Below, piece after piece: positions 1 through 8,567 of a stretch of 57,738 nucleotides of DNA (the first letter of the stretch is position 1; each line of letters begins with the position of its first letter). The notes below the pieces were generated by a model, which had not been told where the DNA came from, did not search any database, and worked only from the letters and a program-made list of their open reading frames with translations. A program made the translations under genes and the position numbers. Origin of the DNA: JBMOKT01 sp049323895 (lineage in GTDB: Bacteria; Bacillota; Peptococcia; Peptococcales; BICA1-8); assembly GCA_049323895.1 (NCBI GenBank), contig JBMOKT010000030.1:1-57738 (forward strand), written 5' to 3'.

Positions 1-30
1 TCTTCCTAATAGTAAAGAGAAGGATTCTAC

Positions 31-119
31 AAAGTGTTAGCGATGTCCTGAAACAAAATTACTATTAAAGTGTTATCGATGTGTTGATACAAATACTGTA
101 ATCGATGTGTTGAGACTCA
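31..119 (+). repeat. three imperfect direct repeats at window edge (IS-end-like)
   Basis: Three related segments begin at 35, 71 and 97. All contain a core like TGTTATCGATGTGTTGA (first copy TGTTAGCGATGTCCTGA). Closely spaced multiple terminal repeats starting with TG are a property of IS21-type insertion sequences, so this may be an IS end whose body lies outside the window. No transposase is visible on either side. Only the repeats are seen; the IS assignment is inference. Confidence 0.4.
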
Positions 120-165
120 TCAACTAGCCACTAACAACTAGCAACTAATTTTAAGGAGGTTTATT

Positions 166-480
166 ATGATTCTTGTTAACACGGAAACTATCCCCGGTAA
201 AGAAATTGTTGAAGTAATGGGTTTAGTCAAAGGAAGCACCATCAGGGCCAAACACATTGGTAAAGATATTTTAAGCGGCTTAAAGCATATGGTGGGCGGA
301 GAATTGACTGAATATGAAGTAATGCTGCGGGAAGCAAGACAAATCAGTGTCAGCAGAATGGTTGAAGAAGCACAGACCAAAGGAGCAAATGCTATTGTAA
401 ATATTAGGTTTACCAGTGCCTCTGTGAGCCAGGGGGCGGCGGAGGTATTAGTCTACGGCACCGCAGTAGTTATTAAATAG
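166..480 (+). CDS. UPF0145 (YbjQ) family protein
   Basis: A 104-aa soluble protein with the UPF0145/YbjQ fold. It starts MILVNTETIPGK, has the G-V-KGSTIRAKHIGKD segment (residues 25-37) and a C-terminal half rich in ANAIVNIRF. The family is of unknown function and is often called a heavy-metal-binding domain; no metal site can be assigned here. The start is supported by AAGGAGG at about 153-159. The gene stands alone and is followed by an intrinsic terminator at 571-609. No signal peptide is seen. Confidence 0.88.
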   Translation: MILVNTETIPGKEIVEVMGLVKGSTIRAKHIGKDILSGLKHMVGGELTEYEVMLREARQISVSRMVEEAQTKGANAIVNIRFTSASVSQGAAEVLVYGTAVVIK

Positions 481-570
481 AACTGGTAAAATACTTTCTT
501 AAATAGATCCCTTGATTTTAATTAGGCTTAATATCTATTAAGATAATCAAAACCAACAGAAATTTTTTGA

Positions 571-609
571 ACCGAAACCTCGATATATATAGAATGGTTT
601 CGGTTTTTT
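571..609 (+). terminator. intrinsic terminator after UPF0145 gene
   Basis: ACCGAAACC at 571-579 pairs with GGTTTCGGT at 596-604 and is followed by a T run. It separates the UPF0145 gene from the next membrane protein gene. Confidence 0.8.
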
Positions 610-671
610 GATAATTAAATGGAGTAAATGAAATACTAGTTTTAATAGTTGAATGTTAAAGAGGTGCCAAG

Positions 672-1235
672 ATGAGAGAACCTTTTATGCAAGGAATTAT
701 TTCTGGAGTCATTGGTCTTATTGCAATTAATATTGCAGAATTATTGATGCGACTAGTTAATCTTAGCCAAACCACCCTTTGGCAGGCCGGCGGTTCGGTT
801 TTTCTTTCAAAAAAGGCCCTCCAACAACCACTGGGAGTTGCAATAGGTTTTGCTTCACATATCTTTGTCGGTATTACATTAGCAATTCTAATTGCATATT
901 ATATTCATTATACCAATGGCAAGTTTCCGGTCCTTAAAGGTTTAGCTATTTCTGTAGCAGTTTTATTTATAATTCTTGGCATTTTCTTTCCTTTACGAAA
1001 ACTAAATATGGAAATGCAAAACAATCCTAAAGACGTTCTATCTGCTTTTATTGACCATACAATTTTTGGTATAGTTGCTGGCTATTCTGTTTACAAGCTC
1101 CAAAAGGGCATTAATTTCAACTTGTTTAAGAGAAAGGCAGGATTTTATCTAATTCCTGCCGAGGCTAAAAAACTGCTTTTAGGTAATAAAAAGGCAAAAA
1201 AAAAAAAATTTAAAAAACCCTGTAAGATTAAATAG
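672..1235 (+). CDS. conserved hypothetical membrane protein
   Basis: A 187-aa protein with about four hydrophobic segments (roughly residues 7-28, 55-80, 92-113 and 130-148), so an integral membrane protein. It ends in a strongly basic, lysine-rich tail (KKAKKKKFKKP) that lies on a long A-run in the DNA. A run of this kind could slip, so the exact C-terminus is less certain. AGAGGTG lies upstream of the ATG. It resembles small YqhR-like membrane proteins of Gram-positives, but I cannot assign a function. It is monocistronic, on the plus strand. Confidence 0.7.
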   Translation: MREPFMQGIISGVIGLIAINIAELLMRLVNLSQTTLWQAGGSVFLSKKALQQPLGVAIGFASHIFVGITLAILIAYYIHYTNGKFPVLKGLAISVAVLFIILGIFFPLRKLNMEMQNNPKDVLSAFIDHTIFGIVAGYSVYKLQKGINFNLFKRKAGFYLIPAEAKKLLLGNKKAKKKKFKKPCKIK

Positions 1236-1242
1236 CAAAAAA

Positions 1243-1272
1243 CGCAAAAGCGGGGTCCGCAAAAGCGGGGTC
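1243..1272 (+). repeat. tandem 15-bp repeat, REP-like fragment
   Basis: CGCAAAAGCGGGGTC occurs twice back to back at 1243-1257 and 1258-1272, followed by AGGCTTGAATTATTCC. GGGGTCAGGCTTGAAT-type sequences recur in many genomes next to RAYT (Y1 transposase) genes. This reads as a remnant of such a repetitive extragenic element. The link to RAYT is recall, not a search. Confidence 0.45.
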
Positions 1273-1417
1273 AGGCTTGAATTATTCCCTTATTCACAAT
1301 TTATTAATAAATTCCGAGACTTATATCTCGCTTAAGCTTTAGTCTTTTAAAATTTCCTTATATTTAGTATGCTTTATTTAAATCATTATTGTAGGAAATT
1401 AGGTCTTGGAGGGGAAA

Positions 1418-2416
1418 ATGGATACTATCAAATTGGCAGAATTGCATAGAGGTCCTTTAGTGGAAAGTGTACATCGCGGGGCATTTGCGGTAGTTGATGC
1501 AGAGGAAAAGGTTATTGCCTCGGGGGGCAATGTTAATTATCTTACATATATGCGGTCAGCAGCGAAACCTATGCAGGCGTTGCCTGTAGTGGAAAGCGGT
1601 GCAGCAGATTATTTTGGATTGACGGAAGAGGAAATTGCGGTTTTGACATCCTCCCACAGCGGTGAAGAAATACACCGCCGATTGGTCAGCAGTATTTTAA
1701 ATAAAATAGGCTTGAAACAAGAAATGCTGCAATGCGGAACCCACCGCCCCTTGCATAACGATACTGCTAAAGAGCTTTTAATCAAAGGTGTCTCGCCAGA
1801 TGCGCTGCACTGCAGCTGTTCCGGCAAACACTCGGGAATGCTTCTCTTATGTAAATATAATAGTTGGGATATGACCGACTATCACCAACCCCATCATCCC
1901 GTCCAACAACTGATGATAAAAACCTTAGCCGAAATTTCCAATGAGGATAAAAAGAATATTGTAGTCGGGATAGATGGCTGTGGAGTACCTGTATTTGGAT
2001 TATCGTTGTATTCCATGGCACTTGCTTATGCCCGATTTGCTAAGTCCAATAGTTTACCAGACAGGTCCTTTCCTATTACCCGTATTATCCAGTCCATGAT
2101 CAAATACCCCCAGGCTGTAGCAGGTACAGGACGTTTCGCAACGGATTTAATGCAGGCAGCACCAGGAAGACTATTTGCCAAGGACGGTGCCGAAGGCGTA
2201 TTCTGCCTGGGGATACCTGATAAAGGCTGGGGATTGGCTGTTAAAATTGAAAACGGAAACATGAAGGCTATAGAGCCAGTCATTGTTTCTATCTTGGAAC
2301 AATTAAATATTTTAGAAAAAGAGGAACTGGAAAAGCTTACGCCATACCGTTTTCCAAAAATACGAAATTTCCGCAAAGAAATAATAGGAGAATTACAACC
2401 GGTATTTAAAATATAG
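1418..2416 (+). CDS. asparaginase II family protein
   Basis: A 332-aa member of the Asparaginase_II family (Pfam Asparaginase_II), thought to deaminate L-asparagine to aspartate and ammonia in the cytoplasm. Family landmarks seen: RSAAKPMQALP (about residues 50-60), TSSHSGEEIH (about 78-87), CSCSGKHSGML (about 140-150) and GIDGCGVPVF (about 191-200). Length is normal. The ATG at 1418 is chosen because GGAGGGG at 1408-1414 precedes it; an upstream in-frame TTG at 1406 would overlap that ribosome binding site. The gene is monocistronic and ends at a strong hairpin. Confidence 0.88.
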   Translation: MDTIKLAELHRGPLVESVHRGAFAVVDAEEKVIASGGNVNYLTYMRSAAKPMQALPVVESGAADYFGLTEEEIAVLTSSHSGEEIHRRLVSSILNKIGLKQEMLQCGTHRPLHNDTAKELLIKGVSPDALHCSCSGKHSGMLLLCKYNSWDMTDYHQPHHPVQQLMIKTLAEISNEDKKNIVVGIDGCGVPVFGLSLYSMALAYARFAKSNSLPDRSFPITRIIQSMIKYPQAVAGTGRFATDLMQAAPGRLFAKDGAEGVFCLGIPDKGWGLAVKIENGNMKAIEPVIVSILEQLNILEKEELEKLTPYRFPKIRNFRKEIIGELQPVFKI

Positions 2417-2439
2417 AGTGCTTATGCACTCTATATTTT
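2408..2439 (+). terminator. intrinsic terminator (asparaginase gene)
   Basis: A 14-bp perfect stem AAAATATAGAGTGC / GCACTCTATATTTT with a TTAT loop overlaps the stop codon region. Its symmetry lets it work for both strands; the DUF6155 gene ends nearby on the minus strand. Confidence 0.8.
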
Positions 2440-2475
2440 AAAGGTTAAGGCTGAGGTTTAGGTTTAGTGCAAACT

Positions 2476-3006
2476 TTATTCAACATTAAAATAAGTATAA
2501 TACAATTCATCTAAACATTCAGAAAAACCCCAACCTATATCTTTACCCTCGTCAAGTACTTTTATTAATCTGGTTTGAAAAACATCTTCCAAATCTTTTT
2601 TATTCACATAATCCAGTGCAGTCTCATACATATTTAATATATTATTATAAAACTTTTCATCTATATCACCATAGGTATTGGTAAATTCTATCCCCTTCTC
2701 AGCATAAGATATCATTAAGTCGGCAACGTTTTTAGGATTCTTAGCAATTTTTTTAAAGTCTGATACTGCTTTTTTCAAAACAGAATACCTAAGTCGACCA
2801 AATCCTCTTTCCGGGAAAAACTCATTCTCTACAATCTTCTTGTATTTCGCTAAAATCTCGACCTCATTAGCCGGATTAATCTTTAATGAAAAATATTCCT
2901 TCACATTAGGATAAATTTTAAATAGTTCTGCAATCTCTGCCTTTAATGTCTTCTCATCCAAAGTGTGAATATAGCTTTTTAAGTCGGACAACTTTATTTG
3001 TGACAA
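2476..3006 (-). CDS. DUF6155 family protein
   Basis: A 176-aa all-helical soluble protein recognised as DUF6155 by its opening S-IKLSDLKSYI and the FFPERGFGRLRYSVLKKAVSDF segment (about residues 78-99). No catalytic motif is apparent. The start codon is TTG at 3006, supported by AAGGAGGAG 6-7 bases upstream. It lies 42 bases downstream of the membrane protein gene on the same strand, so the two are probably cotranscribed. Confidence 0.7.
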   Translation of the reverse strand: MSQIKLSDLKSYIHTLDEKTLKAEIAELFKIYPNVKEYFSLKINPANEVEILAKYKKIVENEFFPERGFGRLRYSVLKKAVSDFKKIAKNPKNVADLMISYAEKGIEFTNTYGDIDEKFYNNILNMYETALDYVNKKDLEDVFQTRLIKVLDEGKDIGWGFSECLDELYYTYFNVE

Positions 3007-3048
3007 AATATCTCCTCCTTCATATTTTGAATATCCGATAATTTTCCT

Positions 3049-3525
3049 TTAATAAATATTTGTAGGTATTAAAAAAAGCCAAGGTGCTGTTAATATGCCT
3101 AGCATAATAGCAGCTGTTAAACTGGTTTTCCGTTCAATACCTTCCCTAATTAATACTCTGTAATTCAACCAAAAAATCATAATGCCTGCAACCATTATAG
3201 TAAATAAGTAGGCCAAAATTGTTAATGTATCAGCATATGGGTCGTAATCATTAATTATAGAATTTGAGGATAAAAACAGAAGCAACATAAATCCCAACAA
3301 GTCACTGCCAAAACCTATAATCCAAGCCTTAAAGATAATGACCCTGAGACGTTGCCATTTTAACCTGGTCTTTTTGAATAGTAAAGTAAAATAAATAATT
3401 AAACCATCAATAATCAGATTGCCAATTAGCGGAATAAGTATTAACGGGGTGAAAAAGAGAATAGCCCACAAAGGGAAAATTAGATTATATAATACCAAAC
3501 CCTTTTCACTTTTCTTATAATTCAT
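3049..3525 (-). CDS. hypothetical four-TM membrane protein
   Basis: A 158-aa protein with four hydrophobic segments (about residues 13-47, 67-88, 100-120 and 134-154) and a short basic N-terminus. No known domain is recognised. GGGGGATTGATAG precedes the ATG. It is upstream of, and probably cotranscribed with, the DUF6155 gene. The job is unknown. Confidence 0.6.
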   Translation of the reverse strand: MNYKKSEKGLVLYNLIFPLWAILFFTPLILIPLIGNLIIDGLIIYFTLLFKKTRLKWQRLRVIIFKAWIIGFGSDLLGFMLLLFLSSNSIINDYDPYADTLTILAYLFTIMVAGIMIFWLNYRVLIREGIERKTSLTAAIMLGILTAPWLFLIPTNIY

Positions 3526-3849
3526 CTATCAATCCCCCAAAATAAAATTGTTTATTTTTGTCTAAATGTAACATCCAAAGGGTTTATTATAATCTATAAA
3601 ATTTCCTGCAAAAATACAAACCGGCACATTTATTTGAGCCGGTTAGTTATGGTAGTTAATTTTTATACAAAAAAAGTCTCTTCTGCTTTGATAAAATCTA
3701 CCTTTTGTCTTGTTGATAATCATTAATAAGTTACCGTATCTAATTCATGTAATTGGAATATACTAAAATTTAAAAGAACTCATTATCCACAAAATATCTA
3801 GGCTGTCATTTTTTACAGTTAGTGATTCCAACTCCACTTATAGACTACA
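3526..3849. other. intergenic region with one hairpin
   Basis: About 320 AT-rich bases. They hold the hairpin AACCGGC/GCCGGTT (3619-3625 with 3638-3644), lacking a good T run, and presumably the promoter of the minus-strand membrane protein gene. No ORF with a ribosome binding site was found. Confidence 0.5.
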
Positions 3850-4080
3850 TTATACTTCTATTGCCCTTTTCCCACGCTCTGTAATAAATAATTTCTCATT
3901 TTTTTGTTCTAGCCTACCAGTTATTATATTTATTTTTATAAACTCCTCAAAGTTAGCAAATGATAAATAATCAGGATATTTATCATTTAGTTTTCTACCT
4001 AGTTCATAGGCTGTAATGCCTTCTTTTTCAGAATTAATTTCACTTAGTACTTTGGTAACTCTGCCTTTGGTATAATTCAT
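3850..4080 (-). CDS. small hypothetical protein coupled to HD phosphohydrolase
   Basis: A 76-aa soluble protein, basic, with a winged-helix-like pattern (VTKVLSEINSEKEGITAYELGRKL, then LFITERGKRAIEV at the end). Its ATG directly follows the TAA of the HD-domain gene (TAAATG), so translation is almost certainly coupled. It may be a regulatory or DNA-binding subunit of the HD protein; this is inference from order and size. No homolog is recognised. Confidence 0.6.
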   Translation of the reverse strand: MNYTKGRVTKVLSEINSEKEGITAYELGRKLNDKYPDYLSFANFEEFIKINIITGRLEQKNEKLFITERGKRAIEV

Positions 4081-5883
4081 TTAATTCACCTCCAAATATT
4101 TATCTTTTAAAAATTTATGCAATTCTGATTCAATTTGTCTCCATGTATCATTAATTTTAATATTATCTCCAATAAGAAAAATATGGAACAGTTGATCGGA
4201 GTCATTCATAAATCTTAAACTTTCTAAATAGGGTGAAACCCTTTGAAGCTGCATAATGTCTTTATTATTACCAGTAACAATCTTTAACTTTGAATTTCCC
4301 TCATTATCAAATTCTATTGACTTGGGCGGGGTCATTTTTTTTAATAAAATCACATTATATTTTTGCTTTACTAGAAGCTTAAAATCATCTAAAATTCCAT
4401 CTGCGACTAATGCCATACAATCTTTAATAAACTCTCTCTCATTAATCCTATTACCCTTATGCTTCTCTACTTCACTCCGAACCATGTCAAAAAAACTTAA
4501 ATACTTGTCATATCTTTTAAAGAGGGACACAATATTATCTGTTTTTCTAAAAATAAAAGTTTCAATTAGTAATAATAATGCTTTTATATTGTCATCAATA
4601 CTTGTTAAATCTAAACTTCTACTTTCTAAGTATATTTCCTTGACTAAACTATTAAACCATCCCTCATCACAATAATAATAATTGTCATCACCTTGATTTG
4701 CTATTGGGGATTTTCCGTTTATTTTACTCCAAAGAAAACAAAATTTTTTCCCATCCAAAATATTGTATATCCACTTTGGATTTGATTCGAAATACATTGA
4801 GATTAATTGAATCGTTATTTCACCCACAATTTGATCCATTCTCACTTTACTATGGTGGTAGATTAAATATTTATAAGTCAAATAACGATTATGATAAAAT
4901 GTTTCAATTGTTGACAGTGCTTGCACTTTAGGTAAAATACGAAATTTTCCGTTATCAAAAACTATTGTGAAATTATTTAAAAGCCTTTCCATATCAATTT
5001 GACCAAGTTCTAATCCTGATGAATAAGGATCCCTTAGTGAATAATCCAACCTGTCAGCATCCAATTCTCCAGACACTATTTCATACAATGTTTCTAAAAC
5101 TAATACTCGAACCTGCTTAGTTAATATTTGTTTAGCAATGGATCTACATAGACGTTGAAAATCTGTAAGATTGTTTGCGGGGAGAATTTCATCTAACATT
5201 TTAATCCCAATCATCTCATGTATTGCTTTATTAACTGTTTCTACTCTTAATTGTTTTTTTAATTTTAAATAATCATCCAAAAATATCTTTTCGCCTTTCT
5301 TCAGTTTATCCCCGTCCTCAATCCTTGTTTGTAAAAAAGAGATATAATCTGCTACTGCATATTCTATTGTATGACTATAAGGAAAATGACCAACATCATG
5401 TAGTAAACAAGCAAGCCGTACACTTTGGAAAAGAACTGCCCTAGTAAACTTATAGGTAATATTTGAACTCTCATTCTCCAATTCTTTTCTAACTAAATTC
5501 ATGTCTTCGTTAATGTTTAACCCATATTTCTGAAAAGTTTGATTCTTTCCCTCTATAAAATCACTAGAAGCCTGAATCACAGTAATATTAATATCTGCCG
5601 CTTTTTCTTTTATAAATTGATAAGAAATTGTTAGAAAATCTTTAATATTTACATCAGAAAGATCCTCGGTTGCATTTAAAAAAATATCTCCACCTAATTT
5701 CATTACACCTAATGAATGTAGGAACCTATCATGTCGATTTGATGGATAGGTGTAATATGCAACTCCATTTTGCGAAATAAATCTTAGTCTTTGAAATAAA
5801 GGATGTTGAACAACACTTTCTTCCACATCAGTCATATAAATATAATTATGAACCGGATCCCTAACGCTAGTTTTATTTGACAT
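4081..5883 (-). CDS. HD-domain phosphohydrolase (SAMHD1/dGTPase-like)
   Basis: A 600-aa protein with the N-terminus typical of SAMHD1/YwfO-like HD hydrolases: VRDPVHNYIYM (residues 7-17), HPLFQRLRFISQNG (27-40) and the metal-binding set H56 (RFLHSLG), H162-D163 (LLHDVGHFPYSH) and D275 (GELDADRLDYSLRDP). An insertion of about 70 residues separates the first His from the HD pair. The roughly 300-residue C-terminal half is not recognised. Family members cut dNTPs or other phosphate esters with Mn/Fe. The start follows AGGGG with good spacing. The 76-aa gene follows immediately. A role in nucleotide depletion as phage defence is possible but unproven. Confidence 0.82.
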   Translation of the reverse strand: MSNKTSVRDPVHNYIYMTDVEESVVQHPLFQRLRFISQNGVAYYTYPSNRHDRFLHSLGVMKLGGDIFLNATEDLSDVNIKDFLTISYQFIKEKAADINITVIQASSDFIEGKNQTFQKYGLNINEDMNLVRKELENESSNITYKFTRAVLFQSVRLACLLHDVGHFPYSHTIEYAVADYISFLQTRIEDGDKLKKGEKIFLDDYLKLKKQLRVETVNKAIHEMIGIKMLDEILPANNLTDFQRLCRSIAKQILTKQVRVLVLETLYEIVSGELDADRLDYSLRDPYSSGLELGQIDMERLLNNFTIVFDNGKFRILPKVQALSTIETFYHNRYLTYKYLIYHHSKVRMDQIVGEITIQLISMYFESNPKWIYNILDGKKFCFLWSKINGKSPIANQGDDNYYYCDEGWFNSLVKEIYLESRSLDLTSIDDNIKALLLLIETFIFRKTDNIVSLFKRYDKYLSFFDMVRSEVEKHKGNRINEREFIKDCMALVADGILDDFKLLVKQKYNVILLKKMTPPKSIEFDNEGNSKLKIVTGNNKDIMQLQRVSPYLESLRFMNDSDQLFHIFLIGDNIKINDTWRQIESELHKFLKDKYLEVN

Positions 5884-6238
5884 AAATAAAACCCCTGTTT
5901 TTTAAATTTATAACTTATATTCAACTTAAAATTATAATTTCCTTTCTTTTTTCTTATTTTACAAGATGAAGAATTTTGGGAAGTTATTTCAAGTAAAATG
6001 TCCTCTGAAAGAAAAAACTTTATTAATTTTAGCGGTTATAAAAATTTTCAGACTCATATTCAATAGGAATTTTAGCGCCTAATTATTTGTTTTCACTGTT
6101 AGCGTGAAAAATAACATAAAACTTTTTTTAGTTTTCAGAACAAAATCACTTTTAGGAGTTCACTCTTCCGCGTTTATCCGTGTGACCCGGAGGACCCCGT
6201 GGTTTCAATTAATACTTTGACAATTTGCCATTTAATAC
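5884..6238. other. AT-rich intergenic region
   Basis: Promoter region of the HD gene plus a short hairpin TTTTCAC-N7-GTGAAAA at about 6094-6114. It also holds a 'TTTATCCGTG' segment of a kind seen in other intergenic regions here (39.9, 47.4 and 50.3 kb). No coding potential was seen. Confidence 0.45.
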
Positions 6239-6275
6239 AAAGGGTCTCACCATAGTTTGCGAGACCCTTTTTTTA
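6239..6275. terminator. bidirectional terminator after dsr operon
   Basis: Perfect 10-bp stem AAAGGGTCTC (6239-6248) / GAGACCCTTT (6261-6270), flanked by T on the plus side and a shorter TTTGTATT on the minus side. It lies about 50 bases past the dsrM stop. Confidence 0.75.
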
Positions 6276-6323
6276 TCATTAATTTATTAGCCACTAATCA
6301 CCAGTCACTAAACGCCTCCGGCG

Positions 6324-7352
6324 TTATTCTTTAGTCGCTGCAGCTTCGTCCGCAGAATCATCATCTTCTTTGTCCAAAGGAAGACCAACAGCCTTCATCT
6401 TACTTCTGAATTCGTCTTCGTATTCTTCATAAGTGTGAACCTCTACTGGATAATTCCAGGGGTTAACATGCCTTACAGCACGGTTGTCGTTAGGCATGTT
6501 TCTAGTAGGACTTAAGAAAATACCGCCCATATGCATCAGCTTGCTGAAGGGGAAATACATTAAAAGCACACTTACTAAAAACAAGTGAATATAGAAGATT
6601 ATATTTACACCTTCTGGGACCACTGGATTAAAAGTAAACAATCCAATCGCCATTTGTTTAACAGCAACTACATCAACCCGGGTAAAATATCTCATTAAAA
6701 TTCCGCTGCCGGCAATACCCATAATTACAAAGAGAGGGAAGTAATCAGCGGCAAAGGATATATAGCGAACCTGGGGTATAATTACCCTTCTGACAAACAG
6801 GTAGGTTACTGCTGCCAGGAGCAGTATTCCTGTAATATATACGTTCTGCAGATCCACTAGGAAAAATCCGTCAACTTTTTCAATAAGTCTTACAAAGAAG
6901 GGAACCGGCTCTAAGAAAAATCTTAGATGTCTAACCACTACTATTAAAAAGGACCAGTGGAAGACCAAGCCTGCCATCCACAACCATTTTTCCCATTGGA
7001 AAACCAATCTGTTTCCTGTCAACTCTGCTTTACTATTTCTAAAGAGAGAACGGAAAAATAGAACTTCCAAGGCCATTCTCGCTACTACACCAGCAGTAGA
7101 AGAGGGGTTTTCAATTTTATTTTGCTTGATCCAAGGCAAGGATTTCTGCTGACCAACGGTAGTAGGAATCTTAAAAGGCACCGGAGCCTTACCCCATTTT
7201 ACAATCCGCACAATAAAACCAACAATAAAGGTGGCAAGGGCCAAATAAGGAATAATCACACCGAAAAGGTATGCAAACCCTAATACCTCAACCCCTAGGA
7301 AAACAGCCAAAATGAGTGCGACAACTGTGACTAAAGAAAAATTGAGACCCAT
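6324..7352 (-). CDS. dsrM: DsrM-like cytochrome b subunit of DsrMKJOP complex
   Basis: A 342-aa membrane protein of the NarI/DsrM cytochrome b family, expected to bind heme b and pass electrons between the menaquinone pool and DsrK. It has about six hydrophobic segments (two near residues 5-50, then about 122-140, 172-187, 203-220 and 250-275) and His residues in membrane segments (LVFHWSFL, FYIHLFL) as likely heme ligands. The C-terminus is an acidic tail (KEDDDSADE). The ATG at 7352 is preferred over the in-frame TTG at 7358: it overlaps the dsrP stop as TAATG and has GAGGG upstream. It is the last gene of the operon, whereas dsrM is first in classical dsrMKJOP. Confidence 0.85.
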   Translation of the reverse strand: MGLNFSLVTVVALILAVFLGVEVLGFAYLFGVIIPYLALATFIVGFIVRIVKWGKAPVPFKIPTTVGQQKSLPWIKQNKIENPSSTAGVVARMALEVLFFRSLFRNSKAELTGNRLVFQWEKWLWMAGLVFHWSFLIVVVRHLRFFLEPVPFFVRLIEKVDGFFLVDLQNVYITGILLLAAVTYLFVRRVIIPQVRYISFAADYFPLFVIMGIAGSGILMRYFTRVDVVAVKQMAIGLFTFNPVVPEGVNIIFYIHLFLVSVLLMYFPFSKLMHMGGIFLSPTRNMPNDNRAVRHVNPWNYPVEVHTYEEYEDEFRSKMKAVGLPLDKEDDDSADEAAATKE

Positions 7353-8551
7353 TAACAATCCCTCATTTCCTGTTTATTCATACTAACGGGCAACTCGGTT
7401 TCCCTTTTTACAGAGACAACCATCTTATAGAAGAGACTGGCAATCAGTAATCCGATTGACCAGATACCAATACTGATGAGAATTTCATGCACTCCTGGAA
7501 TATAGGGTGTTATTTCACCAAATGGATTTTCTGACAATCCGCCAATAACAAAGGTTAAGCCTTTCTCAATAAACATGGATACAAAAACTGCCACGCAGGC
7601 AATGACAAGGGTTTTATCATTCTCTCTGGTTTTACGGGGAATCAGTAATACCAAAGCTAAAAGTACTAAGGCTACAAAAATCCACATAAAGGGAACAAAT
7701 TGACTATGACCGTGGGCACCCACGAATAAATACTGCAAGGTGATCATATGCCCGGGTACTTGGCTGAAGAAGGCTGTGAAAAATTCAACCGCCACCATGA
7801 AGACAGAAATACACATGGCATAGGTGACAATTAGAGCTAATTTCTGAATAGCTTTTTTACCTGCATCAAAGCCAGAAAACTTTTTAAGAGCAAAGCAGAT
7901 AAGGATTAATAAAGCCGGACCGGTAGCAAATGCAGATGCTAAAAATTTAGGTGCAATTAATGCTGTCAGCCAGTAATGCCTGCTGGGCAGACCGGCATAT
8001 AAAAATGCTGTCACAGTATGAATACTTACCGCCCAAGGTATGGAAACCAAAATTAATGCCTTTACCCATTTAGGGGGATTTACACCTTTACTTTCCGCTT
8101 CTAATACATTCCACCCAATAAATACGTTTAAAAGGAGGTAGCCTGTTAATACTGTGGCATCCCAAAACATTGGTGAACTAGGTGTTGGATACAAAAACAT
8201 GTTTAGTACACGCATAGGCATACCCATGTCGACAATTATAAAAAGCATACACATAATTACAGCGGCTACTGCCAAAAATTCTCCTACTACTGTAATGCGA
8301 CCAAATTCCTTAACATTGTGCAAATAATAAGGCAGTACTAGCATCACTGCTGAAGCGGCTACCCCTACAAAAAAGGTGAATTGTCCGATATATAGTCCCC
8401 AGGATATATCCCGGCTTAATCCGGTAACAGTTAAGCCTTGATTCAATTGATAGAGGTAGGAGATAAAACCTACTCCTATTAAAGCTGCCAAGGATAGTAT
8501 CCAGATCCAAAAATTCTTGTTGCTTTCTTTGATATAAGCTTTTTCCAACAT
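7352..8551 (-). CDS. dsrP: DsrP-like NrfD-family membrane subunit
   Basis: A 399-aa protein of the NrfD/PsrC family with about ten transmembrane segments. DsrP is the quinone-interacting anchor that pairs with the periplasmic ferredoxin-like DsrO. The opening ...NFWIWILSLAALIGVGF and the long series of hydrophobic helices fit. The start is ATG with AGGGG 8-9 bases upstream, 16 bases after the dsrO stop. The stop overlaps the dsrM ATG, so the two are translationally coupled. Confidence 0.87.
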   Translation of the reverse strand: MLEKAYIKESNKNFWIWILSLAALIGVGFISYLYQLNQGLTVTGLSRDISWGLYIGQFTFFVGVAASAVMLVLPYYLHNVKEFGRITVVGEFLAVAAVIMCMLFIIVDMGMPMRVLNMFLYPTPSSPMFWDATVLTGYLLLNVFIGWNVLEAESKGVNPPKWVKALILVSIPWAVSIHTVTAFLYAGLPSRHYWLTALIAPKFLASAFATGPALLILICFALKKFSGFDAGKKAIQKLALIVTYAMCISVFMVAVEFFTAFFSQVPGHMITLQYLFVGAHGHSQFVPFMWIFVALVLLALVLLIPRKTRENDKTLVIACVAVFVSMFIEKGLTFVIGGLSENPFGEITPYIPGVHEILISIGIWSIGLLIASLFYKMVVSVKRETELPVSMNKQEMRDC

Positions 8552-8567
8552 TTATCCTACCCCTCCT

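Noticed and set aside
1195..1235. Lysine-rich C-terminus of the membrane protein as a frameshift
   Set aside because: The A-run could hide an indel, but basic tails are normal on such proteins and no alternative frame gives a conserved end.
1782..2376. Opposite-strand open frames within the asparaginase gene
   Set aside because: They lack ribosome binding sites and domain content, and the sense protein is clearly conserved.
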